From Dehalococcoidia bacterium (GTDB lineage: Bacteria > Chloroflexota > Dehalococcoidia > UBA1151 > UBA1328): 8,973 nucleotides of DNA. Of this stretch, positions 1 to 6,323 are shown one piece after another; the stretch's first letter is position 1, and each line of letters opens with the position of its first letter. The stretch spans positions 1 to 8,973 of the forward strand of contig JASLNQ010000070.1 of assembly GCA_030745955.1 (NCBI GenBank), read 5' to 3'. A model generated the notes under the pieces. It was not told the origin of the DNA. It did no database searches and saw nothing but the letters and a program-made list of their open reading frames with translations. The position numbers and the translations under genes were made by a program.

Positions 1-64
1 GTTTGACCCGGTCTGCACTCAGATTTGGGACAAAGCACCGCACCGTCTAATCTATCTGTAACCC

Positions 65-92
65 GTTACGTAACCATTACCAATGGTGGTTA
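65..92. promoter_or_regulatory. Nested palindromes upstream of the SDR gene, possible operator
   Basis: The 10-bp perfect palindrome GTTACGTAAC (65-74) is followed by a second dyad in which TAACCA (71-76) faces TGGTTA (87-92) and ACCATT (73-78) faces AATGGT (82-87). Such dense symmetry about 100 bp upstream of a start codon is what a repressor or activator site would look like, but I recognise no specific regulator motif. A -10-like TAGAAT lies at 128-133 without a convincing -35 box. The regulatory role is inference. Confidence 0.25.
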
Positions 93-195
93 TCCAGGAT
101 AAAAATCGGCCCGATCCAGCGCATGTGTAGAATCGTGTGCCGCCACAAACCATTGGCGGCAATCTCGGATCGTCCCAAGGGAGTATCACACCACT

Positions 196-972
196 ATGGA
201 CCTGGGAATCAAAGGAAAAGTAGCGCTCGTCACTGGCGGGAGTCGCGGACTCGGTCGTCAATCAGCGCTTGCGCTCGCCGCCGAAGGCGTCAATATAGCC
301 ATCTGCGCTAGGGGTGAGGAACGCCTGAATCAAACTGCCGCCGAAATTGAGGCGACGGGAGTAAAGGCCGGAGCGTACGTCGCCGACCTCGGTGATGAGA
401 CTGTGGCAGCCGACCTTGTCGGCAAGGCAGAAGCCGATCTCGGTCCAATTGAAATCCTCGTGAACAACGTCGGTGGCAGCCTGGGCACCTCCGACCTCGT
501 CAGCTCCTCCCTGGAAGACTTTCATATGGTTATGGACGCCAACCTGTGGTCGGCTGTGGCACTCATGAAGCTCGTCGTCCCCGGCATGCAGCAACGCGGG
601 TGGGGCCGCGTGATCAACATTTCGTCGATATTCGGCCGTGAATACGGTGGCACCGCTCCCTACATGGCTGCCAAGGCCGCGATGATCGCAGCCTCAAAAC
701 ACACGGGAATGGCTGTTGCCAGAGATGGCGTGACCGTTAACTCGGTCGCACCCGGTTCGATTCTGTTCCCCGGTGGCACCTGGGACCGGTTCATCGAAAA
801 CAGCACGACCGAAACGGTCGACGAGTTCATCGCCCGCAACCTGCCGATGGGCAAGTTCGGCTGGCCCGAGCCCATTGGCGCAACCGTCGCCTTCCTCGCT
901 TCGCAGCAGGCCGATCTGATCACCGGCGCCTGCCTGAACGTCGACGGCGGCCAGTCGCACAACCTCTTCTAA
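196..972 (+). CDS. Short-chain dehydrogenase/reductase (SDR) family oxidoreductase
   Basis: This is a 258-residue classical SDR, a cytosolic NAD(P)-dependent oxidoreductase with a Rossmann fold. The cofactor motif TGGSRGLG is at residues 13-20 and NNVG (a variant of NNAG) at 90-93. The catalytic tetrad is complete: Asn116, Ser144, Tyr156 and Lys160 in YMAAK. Arg17 and Arg39 near the cofactor pocket are typical of NADP(H)-preferring members. The C-terminal part has the usual VNSVAPG segment and ends in LNVDGGQ before a short tail. Length matches the FabG-like subgroup. The ATG at 196 places the glycine motif at the normal distance from the N-terminus; AAGGGAG lies about 12 nt upstream, a rather long Shine-Dalgarno spacing. 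The gene faces the ribosomal block tail to tail and has no functional link to it. The substrate cannot be predicted: acting as FabG is possible but unsupported by context, because no fatty-acid genes are nearby. Confidence 0.93.
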   Translation: MDLGIKGKVALVTGGSRGLGRQSALALAAEGVNIAICARGEERLNQTAAEIEATGVKAGAYVADLGDETVAADLVGKAEADLGPIEILVNNVGGSLGTSDLVSSSLEDFHMVMDANLWSAVALMKLVVPGMQQRGWGRVINISSIFGREYGGTAPYMAAKAAMIAASKHTGMAVARDGVTVNSVAPGSILFPGGTWDRFIENSTTETVDEFIARNLPMGKFGWPEPIGATVAFLASQQADLITGACLNVDGGQSHNLF

Positions 973-1007
973 GCCAAGTCGGTCCTAGCGCGGGCGCAAA
1001 GCCAAAC

Positions 1008-1064
1008 GAGATAGAACGAAGAAGGCCCCGGGTGCAGAGCCCGGGGCCTTCTTCGTTCTATCTC
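1008..1064. terminator. Perfect 25-bp hairpin, bidirectional terminator between SDR gene and rplL
   Basis: Positions 1008-1032 are an exact reverse complement of 1040-1064, with a 7-nt loop (1033-1039). The upper stem is a GC block (GGCCCCGGG) and the lower stem is A-rich on one side and T-rich on the other (TTCTTCGTTCTATC). On either strand the GC hairpin is therefore followed by a U-rich stretch. It lies 36 bp after the SDR stop and 129 bp after the rplL stop, as expected for a shared terminator of convergent genes. Both arms are intact with no mismatch. Confidence 0.85.
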
Positions 1065-1160
1065 AAACCAATCAGGTAATCGCGTCAACCGCACCTCCGG
1101 TACCCGGGAAACGAGCCCCAGGCACTTCAGAAGCCTTACCGATCCAAACCGGCCAACGCC

Positions 1161-1176
1161 CACCGATCTCTCGGTG
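1161..1176 (-). other. Small hairpin in the rplL 3' untranslated region
   Basis: CACCGA (1161-1166) faces TCGGTG (1171-1176) across a 4-nt loop, 17 nt beyond the rplL stop. There is no T tract, so it is not an intrinsic terminator by itself. It could protect the 3' end of the transcript. Functional meaning is inferred. Confidence 0.25.
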
Positions 1177-1192
1177 AACGTGCCACTGGCAC

Positions 1193-1573
1193 CTAGGCGA
1201 TGTCGACTGAAGCGCCGGCTTCTTCGAGCTTGGTCTTGGCGGCGTCGGCGTCGTCCTTGGAAACGGCCTCGAGGACTGCTTTCGGGGCTGCCTCGACCAG
1301 GTCCTTGGCTTCCTTCAGACCCAGCGGAGTCAGTTCACGCACTGCTTTAATGACGGATATCTTCTTGGCACCGATATCCTTCAGCACTACGTCGAACTCG
1401 GTCTTTTCCTCTTCCGCTGCCGGTCCGTCGGCTGCGGCGACCACGCCAACCTGTGCGGCCGGGGCAGCTGCGCCCACACCGAACTCTTCCTCCAACGCCT
1501 TTACGACATCGGCAAGGTCGAGCACCGACATTCCCTTGATCTCTTCGATCAACTCTTCTTTACTCAGGGCCAT
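1193..1573 (-). CDS. rplL: 50S ribosomal protein L7/L12
   Basis: A 126-residue L7/L12, the multicopy acidic stalk protein that recruits EF-Tu, EF-G and IF2 to the 50S subunit and stimulates their GTPase. Residues 1-32 are the helical dimerisation domain that docks on L10. Residues about 33-56 are an Ala/Gly/Glu-rich flexible hinge. Residues 57-126 are the globular factor-binding domain, with the conserved segment [20 protein letters not shown]. Length is normal for the family. The ATG is preceded by AGGAG about 9 nt upstream. It is the last gene of the minus-strand block: it follows rplJ after 113 nt and ends at the shared terminator, so rpoB does not follow it here. Confidence 0.98.
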   Translation of the reverse strand: MALSKEELIEEIKGMSVLDLADVVKALEEEFGVGAAAPAAQVGVVAAADGPAAEEEKTEFDVVLKDIGAKKISVIKAVRELTPLGLKEAKDLVEAAPKAVLEAVSKDDADAAKTKLEEAGASVDIA

Positions 1574-1686
1574 TTCTGGTCTCTCCTGTCTCAGCCGGGA
1601 AAATCTCCCGGACTCTCGTTACTTTTATCGATATTCGCTCGTGTTCAACAAGAACATACGGGCCACCGTTCGATCGCCTTCGCGGC
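1574..1686 (-). promoter_or_regulatory. rplJ-rplL spacer with hairpin upstream of the rplL ribosome-binding site
   Basis: A 6-bp hairpin, CCGGGA (1595-1600) against TCCCGG (1606-1611) with a 5-nt loop, sits just upstream of the rplL Shine-Dalgarno sequence. The T residues lie in the loop, so it does not read as a terminator. A weak promoter-like pair on the minus strand (TTGTTG, 18 nt, TAAAAG) lies further upstream. L7/L12 is needed at several copies per ribosome, so a translational enhancer or an extra promoter here would make sense, but neither is shown. Confidence 0.3.
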
Positions 1687-2235
1687 TCACGCCACCTGTT
1701 CAGCTTCAGCTGAGCCCTCCTGCTGCTTTTCTACGTGTCGCTGGAGCACGATGGCCAGGGCCCTGACCGGGCCATTCATGACGACCGCCAGTCCGGTGAG
1801 TGGGCCGTTCATCGTACCGAGCATCTTTGCGATCAACTGGTCCCGTGAGGGGAGCTTCGAAAGTGAATCGATCCGCTCGGCTGTCAGCACGTCTGCATCG
1901 AGCATCCCGCCGATGATGTTCACCGGGAGATTGTGATCGTCAGCGTACTTCACCAGCGCCTTTGCGGCCGTTGCCGGATCGTTCTCGGAAACCACAAACC
2001 CGATCGGGCCGTTCATGGAATCCTTGAGTTCGGGCTTACCGGCCTCGTCGGCCGCGAGCCGGGCAAAAGTATTCTTGACAATCTTGAGCCGCGCACCGTT
2101 GCTCCGCAGTTCCCGGCGCAGGCCGGTCATCTGGGTTACGTCGATACCGCGGTATTCCGCTGCGATTACAAGCGACGATGACGAGAAGATTCCCGCTATT
2201 TCCGCAACCATCTCTCTTCCTTTATCAGTTGGCAT
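1687..2235 (-). CDS. rplJ: 50S ribosomal protein L10
   Basis: A 182-residue L10 (uL10), the base of the L7/L12 stalk. The N-terminal rRNA-binding domain is recognisable from EIAGIFSSSSLVIAAEYRGI (residues 12-31) followed by LRRELRSNGARLKIVKNTFA. The C-terminal helix with GPVRALAIVLQRHVEKQQ is where L7/L12 dimers bind. The frame is open up to an ATG at 2253, but I chose the ATG at 2235: AGGAG lies about 7 nt before it, inside the longer reading, and the upstream ATG has no Shine-Dalgarno. MPTDKGRE is also a normal L10 N-terminus. In many bacteria L10 with L7/L12 represses its own mRNA through the leader, and the long leader upstream here fits that. Confidence 0.95.
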   Translation of the reverse strand: MPTDKGREMVAEIAGIFSSSSLVIAAEYRGIDVTQMTGLRRELRSNGARLKIVKNTFARLAADEAGKPELKDSMNGPIGFVVSENDPATAAKALVKYADDHNLPVNIIGGMLDADVLTAERIDSLSKLPSRDQLIAKMLGTMNGPLTGLAVVMNGPVRALAIVLQRHVEKQQEGSAEAEQVA

Positions 2236-2627
2236 TCCATCTCCTGTCTGCATCCGCAGCGGTCAGGCAGCCAGAGGCTCTGGTTTCCCGGAAGCGCCTT
2301 GCCGCCCGTAAAAGGCCAACAAAAAACCCCGGAACCATGTCCGGGGCGAAATGCGGTCACACTAACGGTGACACCTGCATAATCGGACCTCGGATGGCGC
2401 TTGAGCATTACCCCGATACTCGATCGGGACCAACTGTCTGCGGTCGCAGTATTCAACTGTACGCAATCATTCTAACCCGCCGCGGCCCTGAATTCCCAGC
2501 ATAAACCACGGAGAATCAGTCGCAATCCCGGGCAGTTCGAGTCTGGCCGGCATAAACCGGGCATTCGAATACGCTCTGCAAGCGAGCCCGTTGTCCGGCG
2601 TTTACGTCCATCAACTGGTACCGGGCG
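2236..2627 (-). promoter_or_regulatory. Candidate L10 leader (autoregulatory 5' region of rplJL)
   Basis: This 392-nt gap between rplA and rplJ holds no convincing gene but several possible RNA stems. In order of transcription: CCCGAT/ATCGGG with a 5-nt loop (2412-2428), GTCAC/GTGAC with a 7-nt loop (2356-2372), the terminator hairpin (2321-2346), and the near-continuous CCAGAG/CTCTGG pair (2271-2283). A -10-like TAGAAT lies near 2469-2474 without a good -35. Length, position and the embedded terminator fit an L10 leader of the kind known in Bacillus subtilis, where the L10-L12 complex controls attenuation of rplJL. Assignment is by position and structure; I have not matched the conserved L10-binding core. 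Confidence 0.55.
2321..2346 (-). terminator. Intrinsic terminator inside the rplJ leader, probable attenuator
   Basis: On the minus strand CCCCGGA, loop CATGGT, TCCGGGG is followed directly by TTTTTTG: a textbook GC-rich hairpin with a six-T run. It lies 85 nt upstream of the rplJ start, between two genes that must both be expressed, and I find no promoter between it and rplJ. A regulated attenuator is therefore more likely than a simple operon end. Confidence 0.8.
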
Positions 2628-3341
2628 CTAGCCAGACTGGGTCAGCTTCTCGAGCTCGGCGGTGTCGACTTTGAAAGCGGGACCCATCGTCGTGCAAAGG
2701 GTAACGCCTTTCACGAACGCTCCCTTCACACCGTCGGGCTTGGCCCGCATGATCGTCGAGTAGACGCTCGACAGGTTTTCGATGATCTGGTTGTCCTCGA
2801 AGCCGACGGTACCGATCCTGGCGTGGACGTTCGCACCACGATCGAGCCGGAGCTCGGCCCGCCCCTTCTTGGAACTGTCGATCGCGCTCTTGATATTGTC
2901 GGGCTGAACGACGGTGCCCGTGCGGGGGTTAGGCATAAGCCCTTTCCGACCCAGGTAGCGGCCAAGCCGCCCGATCTTGCCCATCTGGTCGGGAGTGGCG
3001 ATTGCGACCTCGAAATCCGACCAGCCACCCTCGATGCGCTTGATCAGTTCGTCGTCCGCGACATAGTCGGCCCCGGCGTCCATTGCGGCGCGGGCCGCGT
3101 CGCCCTGGGCAAACACGAACACCCGGACTTCTTTGCCCGTGCCGTGTGGCAGTTCTGCCACTTCTCGCATCTGTTGGTCGGCATGCCGGGGATCTGCGTT
3201 CGTCGCGATATGAAGCTCGATCGCCTCGTTGAACTTGACCCCGGAAAACTCCTTGGCCAGCGCCACCGCCGATTCAGGAGAGTGTGTGCCAACACCGGCC
3301 GCTTCCGCAGCTGCGTTGTATCGTTTCCCGTGTTTTGCCAT
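2628..3341 (-). CDS. rplA: 50S ribosomal protein L1
   Basis: A 237-residue L1 (uL1), which binds 23S rRNA at the mobile L1 stalk and helps release deacylated tRNA from the E site; in many bacteria it also represses the rplK-rplA mRNA. The family signature is at residues 121-144 (GKIGRLGRYLGRKGLMPNPR and following), with the expected N-terminal HGKRY and the C-terminal GAFVKGVTLCTTMGPAFKVD. Length is near the family norm of about 230. The ATG is preceded by AGGAG with about 9 nt spacing. The gene sits 104 nt downstream of rplK and ends before the long L10 leader. No anomalies seen. Confidence 0.98.
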   Translation of the reverse strand: MAKHGKRYNAAAEAAGVGTHSPESAVALAKEFSGVKFNEAIELHIATNADPRHADQQMREVAELPHGTGKEVRVFVFAQGDAARAAMDAGADYVADDELIKRIEGGWSDFEVAIATPDQMGKIGRLGRYLGRKGLMPNPRTGTVVQPDNIKSAIDSSKKGRAELRLDRGANVHARIGTVGFEDNQIIENLSSVYSTIMRAKPDGVKGAFVKGVTLCTTMGPAFKVDTAELEKLTQSG

Positions 3342-3445
3342 TTCGTAAATCTCCTGCCGGTGGTCCTGGCTCCCCCTGTTATTTTCGGGTGGGGTCCCTG
3401 CGCCAGGGCCGGCTAATTAATAACGCCCGGATAAATAAGGAAGCG
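3342..3445 (-). promoter_or_regulatory. rplK-rplA spacer with a hairpin
   Basis: A short stem CCCTG/CAGGG (3396-3408) with extra flanking G-C pairs lies between rplK and rplA, followed by the rplA Shine-Dalgarno AGGAG. An L1-binding autogenous control site is expected somewhere in an L11-L1 transcript, but I cannot show that this stem is it. No T tract follows, so rplK and rplA are probably co-transcribed. Confidence 0.25.
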
Positions 3446-3871
3446 CTAGTCAGTAACTTCCACGCCCATGCTCCGGGCGCTGCCTTCAATAATCTTCATT
3501 GCCGCCTCGACGTCGGTCGTGTTGAGGTCGGGCATCTTGGTCTCCGCTATCTGGCGGATCTTCGCGCGGTTGATCGTTCCGGCCGATTCGAGCCCGGCCG
3601 TACCCGATCCGCCGGGGATACCGGCCGCCTTCTTGATCATGTCGGAAGCCGGCGGTGTCTTCAGTTCGATCGAGAACGACCGGTCTGCGTAAACCGTCAT
3701 TTCCACGGGGACGATGTTGCCCGCGAGCGATGCGGAACGCTCGTTGTATTCCTTCACGAACTGCATGATGTTGACACCGTGCTGGCCAAGCGCGGGCCCC
3801 ACCGGAGGGGCCGGTGTGGCGCCACCCGCGGGCAGCTGCAGTTTGATCATGGCCATGACTTTCTTAGCCAA
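3446..3871 (-). CDS. rplK: 50S ribosomal protein L11
   Basis: A 141-residue L11 (uL11), part of the GTPase-associated centre with the L10-L7/L12 stalk. The N-terminal domain carries [20 protein letters not shown] (residues 15-34), which contains the conserved proline-rich segment near the thiostrepton site. The C-terminal RNA-binding domain ends in [20 protein letters not shown] followed by [10 protein letters not shown]. The start is TTG at 3871: it gives the standard MAKKV N-terminus and has AAGGA 8 nt upstream, while the internal ATGs would remove conserved residues. It lies 55 nt after nusG, in the same direction, so the two are likely co-transcribed. Confidence 0.97.
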   Translation of the reverse strand: MAKKVMAMIKLQLPAGGATPAPPVGPALGQHGVNIMQFVKEYNERSASLAGNIVPVEMTVYADRSFSIELKTPPASDMIKKAAGIPGGSGTAGLESAGTINRAKIRQIAETKMPDLNTTDVEAAMKIIEGSARSMGVEVTD

Positions 3872-3926
3872 TGGAGCGTTCCTTCGTCTCTAATCCCACG
3901 TACTGCGGGGATTCGTTATCTGATGC

Positions 3927-4499
3927 TTAAGACTTCTCTATCTGCAGGAAGTCGAGTTCAACTGGCGTCTCACGCCCGAAGAACGAAACATGGACGCGGA
4001 CCTTGCCGCGGTCCTCGAGCACCTCGTCGACGGTGCCCATGAAATCGGCGAACGGGCCATCCTTGATCCGCACCGATTCGCCGCGCTCGAAGCCAACGCG
4101 CACTCTTGGTGCCTCCGACTTCATCCGGCTCATGATCCGGTCCACTTCCGAATCTTCCAGCGGGACCGGTTTCGGGCGCTTCTCGCGCTCGTCTTCAGCA
4201 GAAATGAACCCGGTGACACCGGGTGTGTTGCGGACCACGTACCACGACTCGTCGTCCATGATCATGTTTACGATCAGGTAGCCCGCATACATCTTCTTCT
4301 GGACAGTCTTGCGTTCGCCTTCCTTGATCTCCACCTCTTCTTCGGTGGGTACCACGACTTCGAAGATCTTGTCCTTCACGTCCATGGTGGAGACCCGCTG
4401 CTCAAGGTTCTTCTGAACGCGGTCTTCCTGGCCTGAGTACGTGTGGAGGATGTACCAGCGGGCTGCAGTATTGCCTGTTGTGCCGCTCTGGATAGTCAT
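3927..4499 (-). CDS. nusG: Transcription termination/antitermination protein NusG
   Basis: A 190-residue NusG. It binds the RNA polymerase clamp through its NGN domain and contacts Rho or ribosomal protein S10 through its KOW domain. The NGN domain begins at [14 protein letters not shown] (residues 15-28) and includes [12 protein letters not shown] (68-79) and [12 protein letters not shown] (88-99). The KOW domain is at about 139-165 ([20 protein letters not shown]). Length is typical and there is no inserted domain. The ATG start lies only 4 nt after the secE stop, so the two genes are surely one operon and translation is probably coupled; the Shine-Dalgarno is weak. Confidence 0.98.
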   Translation of the reverse strand: MTIQSGTTGNTAARWYILHTYSGQEDRVQKNLEQRVSTMDVKDKIFEVVVPTEEEVEIKEGERKTVQKKMYAGYLIVNMIMDDESWYVVRNTPGVTGFISAEDEREKRPKPVPLEDSEVDRIMSRMKSEAPRVRVGFERGESVRIKDGPFADFMGTVDEVLEDRGKVRVHVSFFGRETPVELDFLQIEKS

Positions 4500-4503
4500 T
4501 GCT

Positions 4504-4743
4504 CTATGTGCCCGCGATAATCGAGACTAGTCGTGAGAACAGCATGTCGATCAGGCCTAGCAGTATTCCAATCGCAGTCGAAAGTGCGATCACCATTAAC
4601 GTAAGGCGCGTGGCTTCCTGCCGGGTAGGCCATGTGACCTTTCGGAGCTCAGAGAAGACCTCGCTGAAAAACCTGAAGATCGAAAATCCAGAGGATCCCG
4701 AAATTCCCGGTCCTGAAGTGCTGCGTGCTGGTGTGCGTGCCAA
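4504..4743 (-). CDS. secE: Preprotein translocase subunit SecE
   Basis: A 79-residue SecE, the small subunit that clamps SecY in the SecYEG channel of the inner membrane. It is the minimal single-span form: a Ser/Gly-rich cytoplasmic N-terminus, the amphipathic helix with the signature SELRKVTWPTRQEA (residues 31-44), and one membrane segment at about 47-68. The start is TTG at 4743. No in-frame ATG exists before the signature, and a GAGGTAAGGG stretch overlapping the end of rpmG gives a plausible ribosome-binding site. The gap to the rpmG stop is 9 bp, and nusG follows after 4 bp. Confidence 0.95.
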   Translation of the reverse strand: MARTPARSTSGPGISGSSGFSIFRFFSEVFSELRKVTWPTRQEATRLTLMVIALSTAIGILLGLIDMLFSRLVSIIAGT

Positions 4744-4752
4744 ACCGGACCC

Positions 4753-4920
4753 TTACCTCTTCTCTCGGAAAACCTGGGCGCAGCGGCAGACCGGGCAGAA
4801 CTTCTTCAACTCAATCCTGTCGGGAGTGTTGCGCCGGTTCTTTTCGGTGTTGTAGCTGTACGCCTTGCACTCGGTGCAATTCATGACGATCAGTGTGCGG
4901 ACTGCGCTTTTCCTGGCCAT
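4753..4920 (-). CDS. rpmG: 50S ribosomal protein L33
   Basis: A 55-residue L33, a small 50S protein. Translation gives [20 protein letters not shown] at the N-terminus and ends FREKR. Two Cys pairs, Cys15/Cys18 (CTEC) and Cys42/Cys45 (CPVC), form a zinc ribbon, so this is the zinc-binding version. The central [20 protein letters not shown] segment is a family hallmark. The ATG at 4920 has only a weak Shine-Dalgarno. It is the first gene after the tuf spacer and lies 9 bp upstream of secE, the usual rpmG-secE-nusG order. Confidence 0.97.
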   Translation of the reverse strand: MARKSAVRTLIVMNCTECKAYSYNTEKNRRNTPDRIELKKFCPVCRCAQVFREKR

Positions 4921-4943
4921 TGTTACGCTCAGTTCATCCTATC

Positions 4944-4980
4944 GGTTGTGTCGTCCTCGCCGTGCGTTACCGACACAACC
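4944..4980 (-). repeat. Perfect 10-bp inverted repeat in the rpmG leader
   Basis: GGTTGTGTCG (4944-4953) is the exact reverse complement of CGACACAACC (4971-4980), separated by 17 nt. It ends 23 nt upstream of the rpmG start. It could form an RNA stem close to the start codon or serve as a protein-binding dyad. There is no adjoining T run, so it is not a terminator. Confidence 0.5.
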
Positions 4981-5004
4981 ATATTGTGGCCCCTGGCGAC
5001 CGTT

Positions 5005-5020
5005 CGGGACCACGGTCCCG
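5005..5020. other. Hairpin CGGGACC/GGTCCCG in the tuf-rpmG spacer
   Basis: CGGGACC (5005-5011) and GGTCCCG (5014-5020) form a compact GC stem. On the plus strand it is followed by a pyrimidine stretch (TTTCTTCTCGTTCTT), on the minus strand by mixed sequence. It is therefore more likely a leader structure for the minus-strand transcript, or a stop for antisense transcripts, than a terminator for tuf. Confidence 0.35.
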
Positions 5021-5040
5021 TTTCTTCTCGTTCTTCCGGA

Positions 5041-5068
5041 ATTTCACGACTCCGGAGAATCGCGTCAA
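5041..5068 (-). promoter_or_regulatory. Weak promoter candidate for rpmG-secE-nusG
   Basis: On the minus strand TTGACG (5063-5068) is followed after 16 nt by TGAAAT (5041-5046). The -35 matches consensus at 5 of 6 positions and the -10 at 4 of 6. Its -35 box overlaps the base of the hairpin after tuf. A promoter in this 191-nt spacer is plausible because the spacer is long, but read-through from tuf is equally possible. Confidence 0.25.
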
Positions 5069-5097
5069 CGCCCGCCAATTGTCTGGCGGGCGCTGAC
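5064..5097 (-). terminator. Strong GC hairpin just downstream of tuf
   Basis: CGCCCGCCA (5069-5077) and TGGCGGGCG (5084-5092) pair around a 6-nt loop, and GTCA/TGAC (5064-5067 and 5094-5097) extends the stem past one mismatch. It begins 14 nt after the tuf stop. No T tract follows on the minus strand, so it may be a leaky or Rho-assisted terminator, or a 3'-end protecting structure that keeps tuf mRNA more abundant than the genes after it. Confidence 0.5.
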
Positions 5098-5111
5098 AGC
5101 TTGTTCTGGTA

Positions 5112-6311
5112 CTAGTTTTCTACCCCGATGATCACGCCCGAGCCAACGGTGCGACCGCCCTCGCGGATGGCGAACCGGAGATTCTCCTCAAGGGCTACCG
5201 GGTACATCAGTTCAATGTTCATAACCGTGTTGTCACCCGGCATGACCATCTCGACGCCCTCTTCGAGCGTGATGTCGCCGGTGACGTCGGTCGTCCGGAT
5301 GTAGAACTGCGGCTTGTAGCCGGGGAAGAACGGTGTGTGCCGGCCACCTTCGTCCTTTGTCAGCACATAGACCTGGGCCTTGGCCTTGGTCGATGGTGAA
5401 ATCGATGACGGCTTCGCAAGCACCGCTCCGCGCGAGACTTCCTCACGCTCGATACCCCGGATCAGGCAGCCGACCGCGTCGCCGGGCTGGCCCTCTTCCA
5501 GGGTCTTGTGGAACATCTCAACCCCGGTGACCGTTGTGGAAATGGTCTTGCCGAAGCCCACGATCTCGATCGGGTCTCCGGTCTTCACGATTCCACGCTC
5601 GATACGGCCCGTAACGACGGTGCCCCGGCCCTTGATGCCGAATACGTCTTCGACGGGCATCAGGAACGGTAGCTCGGTTGCACGGTCCGGAATCGGGATG
5701 TATTCGTCGACCGCCGTCATCAACTCGTGGATCGACTGCACCCACGGGTTGTCGGCGTCTTCGAAATTCTCAAGTGCATCGAGTGCACTCACACGGACCA
5801 CCGGAAGGTCGTCACCCGGGAAGTCGTTCTTAGTGAGTAGTTCGCGGACCTCGAGCTCGACGAGTTCGAGTAGTTCTTCGTCGTCGACCAGGTCGGCCTT
5901 GTTCAGTGCCACTACCAGTCTCGGCACGTTCACCTGGCGGGCCAGGAGAATGTGCTCGTAGGTCTGCGGCATGGGTCCCTCTTCGGCCGCAACCACCAGA
6001 ATAGCACCGTCCATTTGGGCAGCACCGGTAATCATGTTCTTGATGTAGTCGGCGTGACCCGGGCAGTCCACGTGAGCGTAGTGACGGCCTTCCGTCTCGT
6101 ACTCGGTGTGGGTCGTCGCGATCGTTACTCCACGCTCACGCTCTTCGGGAGCGTTGTCGATCTCGTCGAAGGCCTTGGCCCTGACGTTCGGATTACCCTG
6201 CGCGAGCACGTGAGTGATGGCGGCAGTGAGCGTTGTCTTGCCGTGGTCAACGTGCCCGATGGTGCCCACGTTCACGTGCGGCTTGCTTCGGTCAAATACT
6301 TGCTTCGCCAT
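5112..6311 (-). CDS. tuf: Elongation factor Tu
   Basis: A 399-residue EF-Tu, the GTPase that delivers aminoacyl-tRNA to the ribosomal A site. All G motifs are present: GHVDHGKT (residues 19-26), the switch I Thr in RGVTIATTH (60-68), DCPGH (82-86), NKAD (137-140) and SAL (175-177). Domains 2 and 3 follow, with [13 protein letters not shown] and [15 protein letters not shown] at the usual places. Full length, with ATG start. GGAGG lies 12 nt upstream, partly in a small hairpin. Some usually invariant positions differ: the segment normally read DGPMPQTREHILL is [13 protein letters not shown] here (Tyr118). The gene follows tRNA-Thr(GGT) by 73 nt and very likely shares its transcript. Confidence 0.98.
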   Translation of the reverse strand: MAKQVFDRSKPHVNVGTIGHVDHGKTTLTAAITHVLAQGNPNVRAKAFDEIDNAPEERERGVTIATTHTEYETEGRHYAHVDCPGHADYIKNMITGAAQMDGAILVVAAEEGPMPQTYEHILLARQVNVPRLVVALNKADLVDDEELLELVELEVRELLTKNDFPGDDLPVVRVSALDALENFEDADNPWVQSIHELMTAVDEYIPIPDRATELPFLMPVEDVFGIKGRGTVVTGRIERGIVKTGDPIEIVGFGKTISTTVTGVEMFHKTLEEGQPGDAVGCLIRGIEREEVSRGAVLAKPSSISPSTKAKAQVYVLTKDEGGRHTPFFPGYKPQFYIRTTDVTGDITLEEGVEMVMPGDNTVMNIELMYPVALEENLRFAIREGGRTVGSGVIIGVEN

Positions 6312-6323
6312 TATTCTCTAACG

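Noticed and set aside
1200..1766. Long plus-strand open frame of 188 codons opposite rplL and rplJ
   Set aside because: Low-complexity Ser/Ala/Thr translation that is the mirror of two certain ribosomal protein genes; no domain.
2236..2253. Longer rplJ start at an ATG at 2253
   Set aside because: No Shine-Dalgarno precedes it. The AGGAG and ATG inside it fit the normal L10 N-terminus, so 2235 was chosen.
3284..4042. Plus-strand open frame of 252 codons opposite rplK and its flanks
   Set aside because: It is the antisense of rplK and parts of rplA and nusG. Arg/His-rich composition is typical of a shadow frame.
4921..5111. A tRNA-Trp between tuf and rpmG/secE, as found in some bacteria
   Set aside because: No tRNA-like T arm or CCA; the inverted repeats there do not form a cloverleaf.
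5380..5961. Plus-strand Ser-rich open frame inside tuf
   Set aside because: Antisense to the fully conserved EF-Tu; its Ser runs come from Glu/Asp codons on the other strand.
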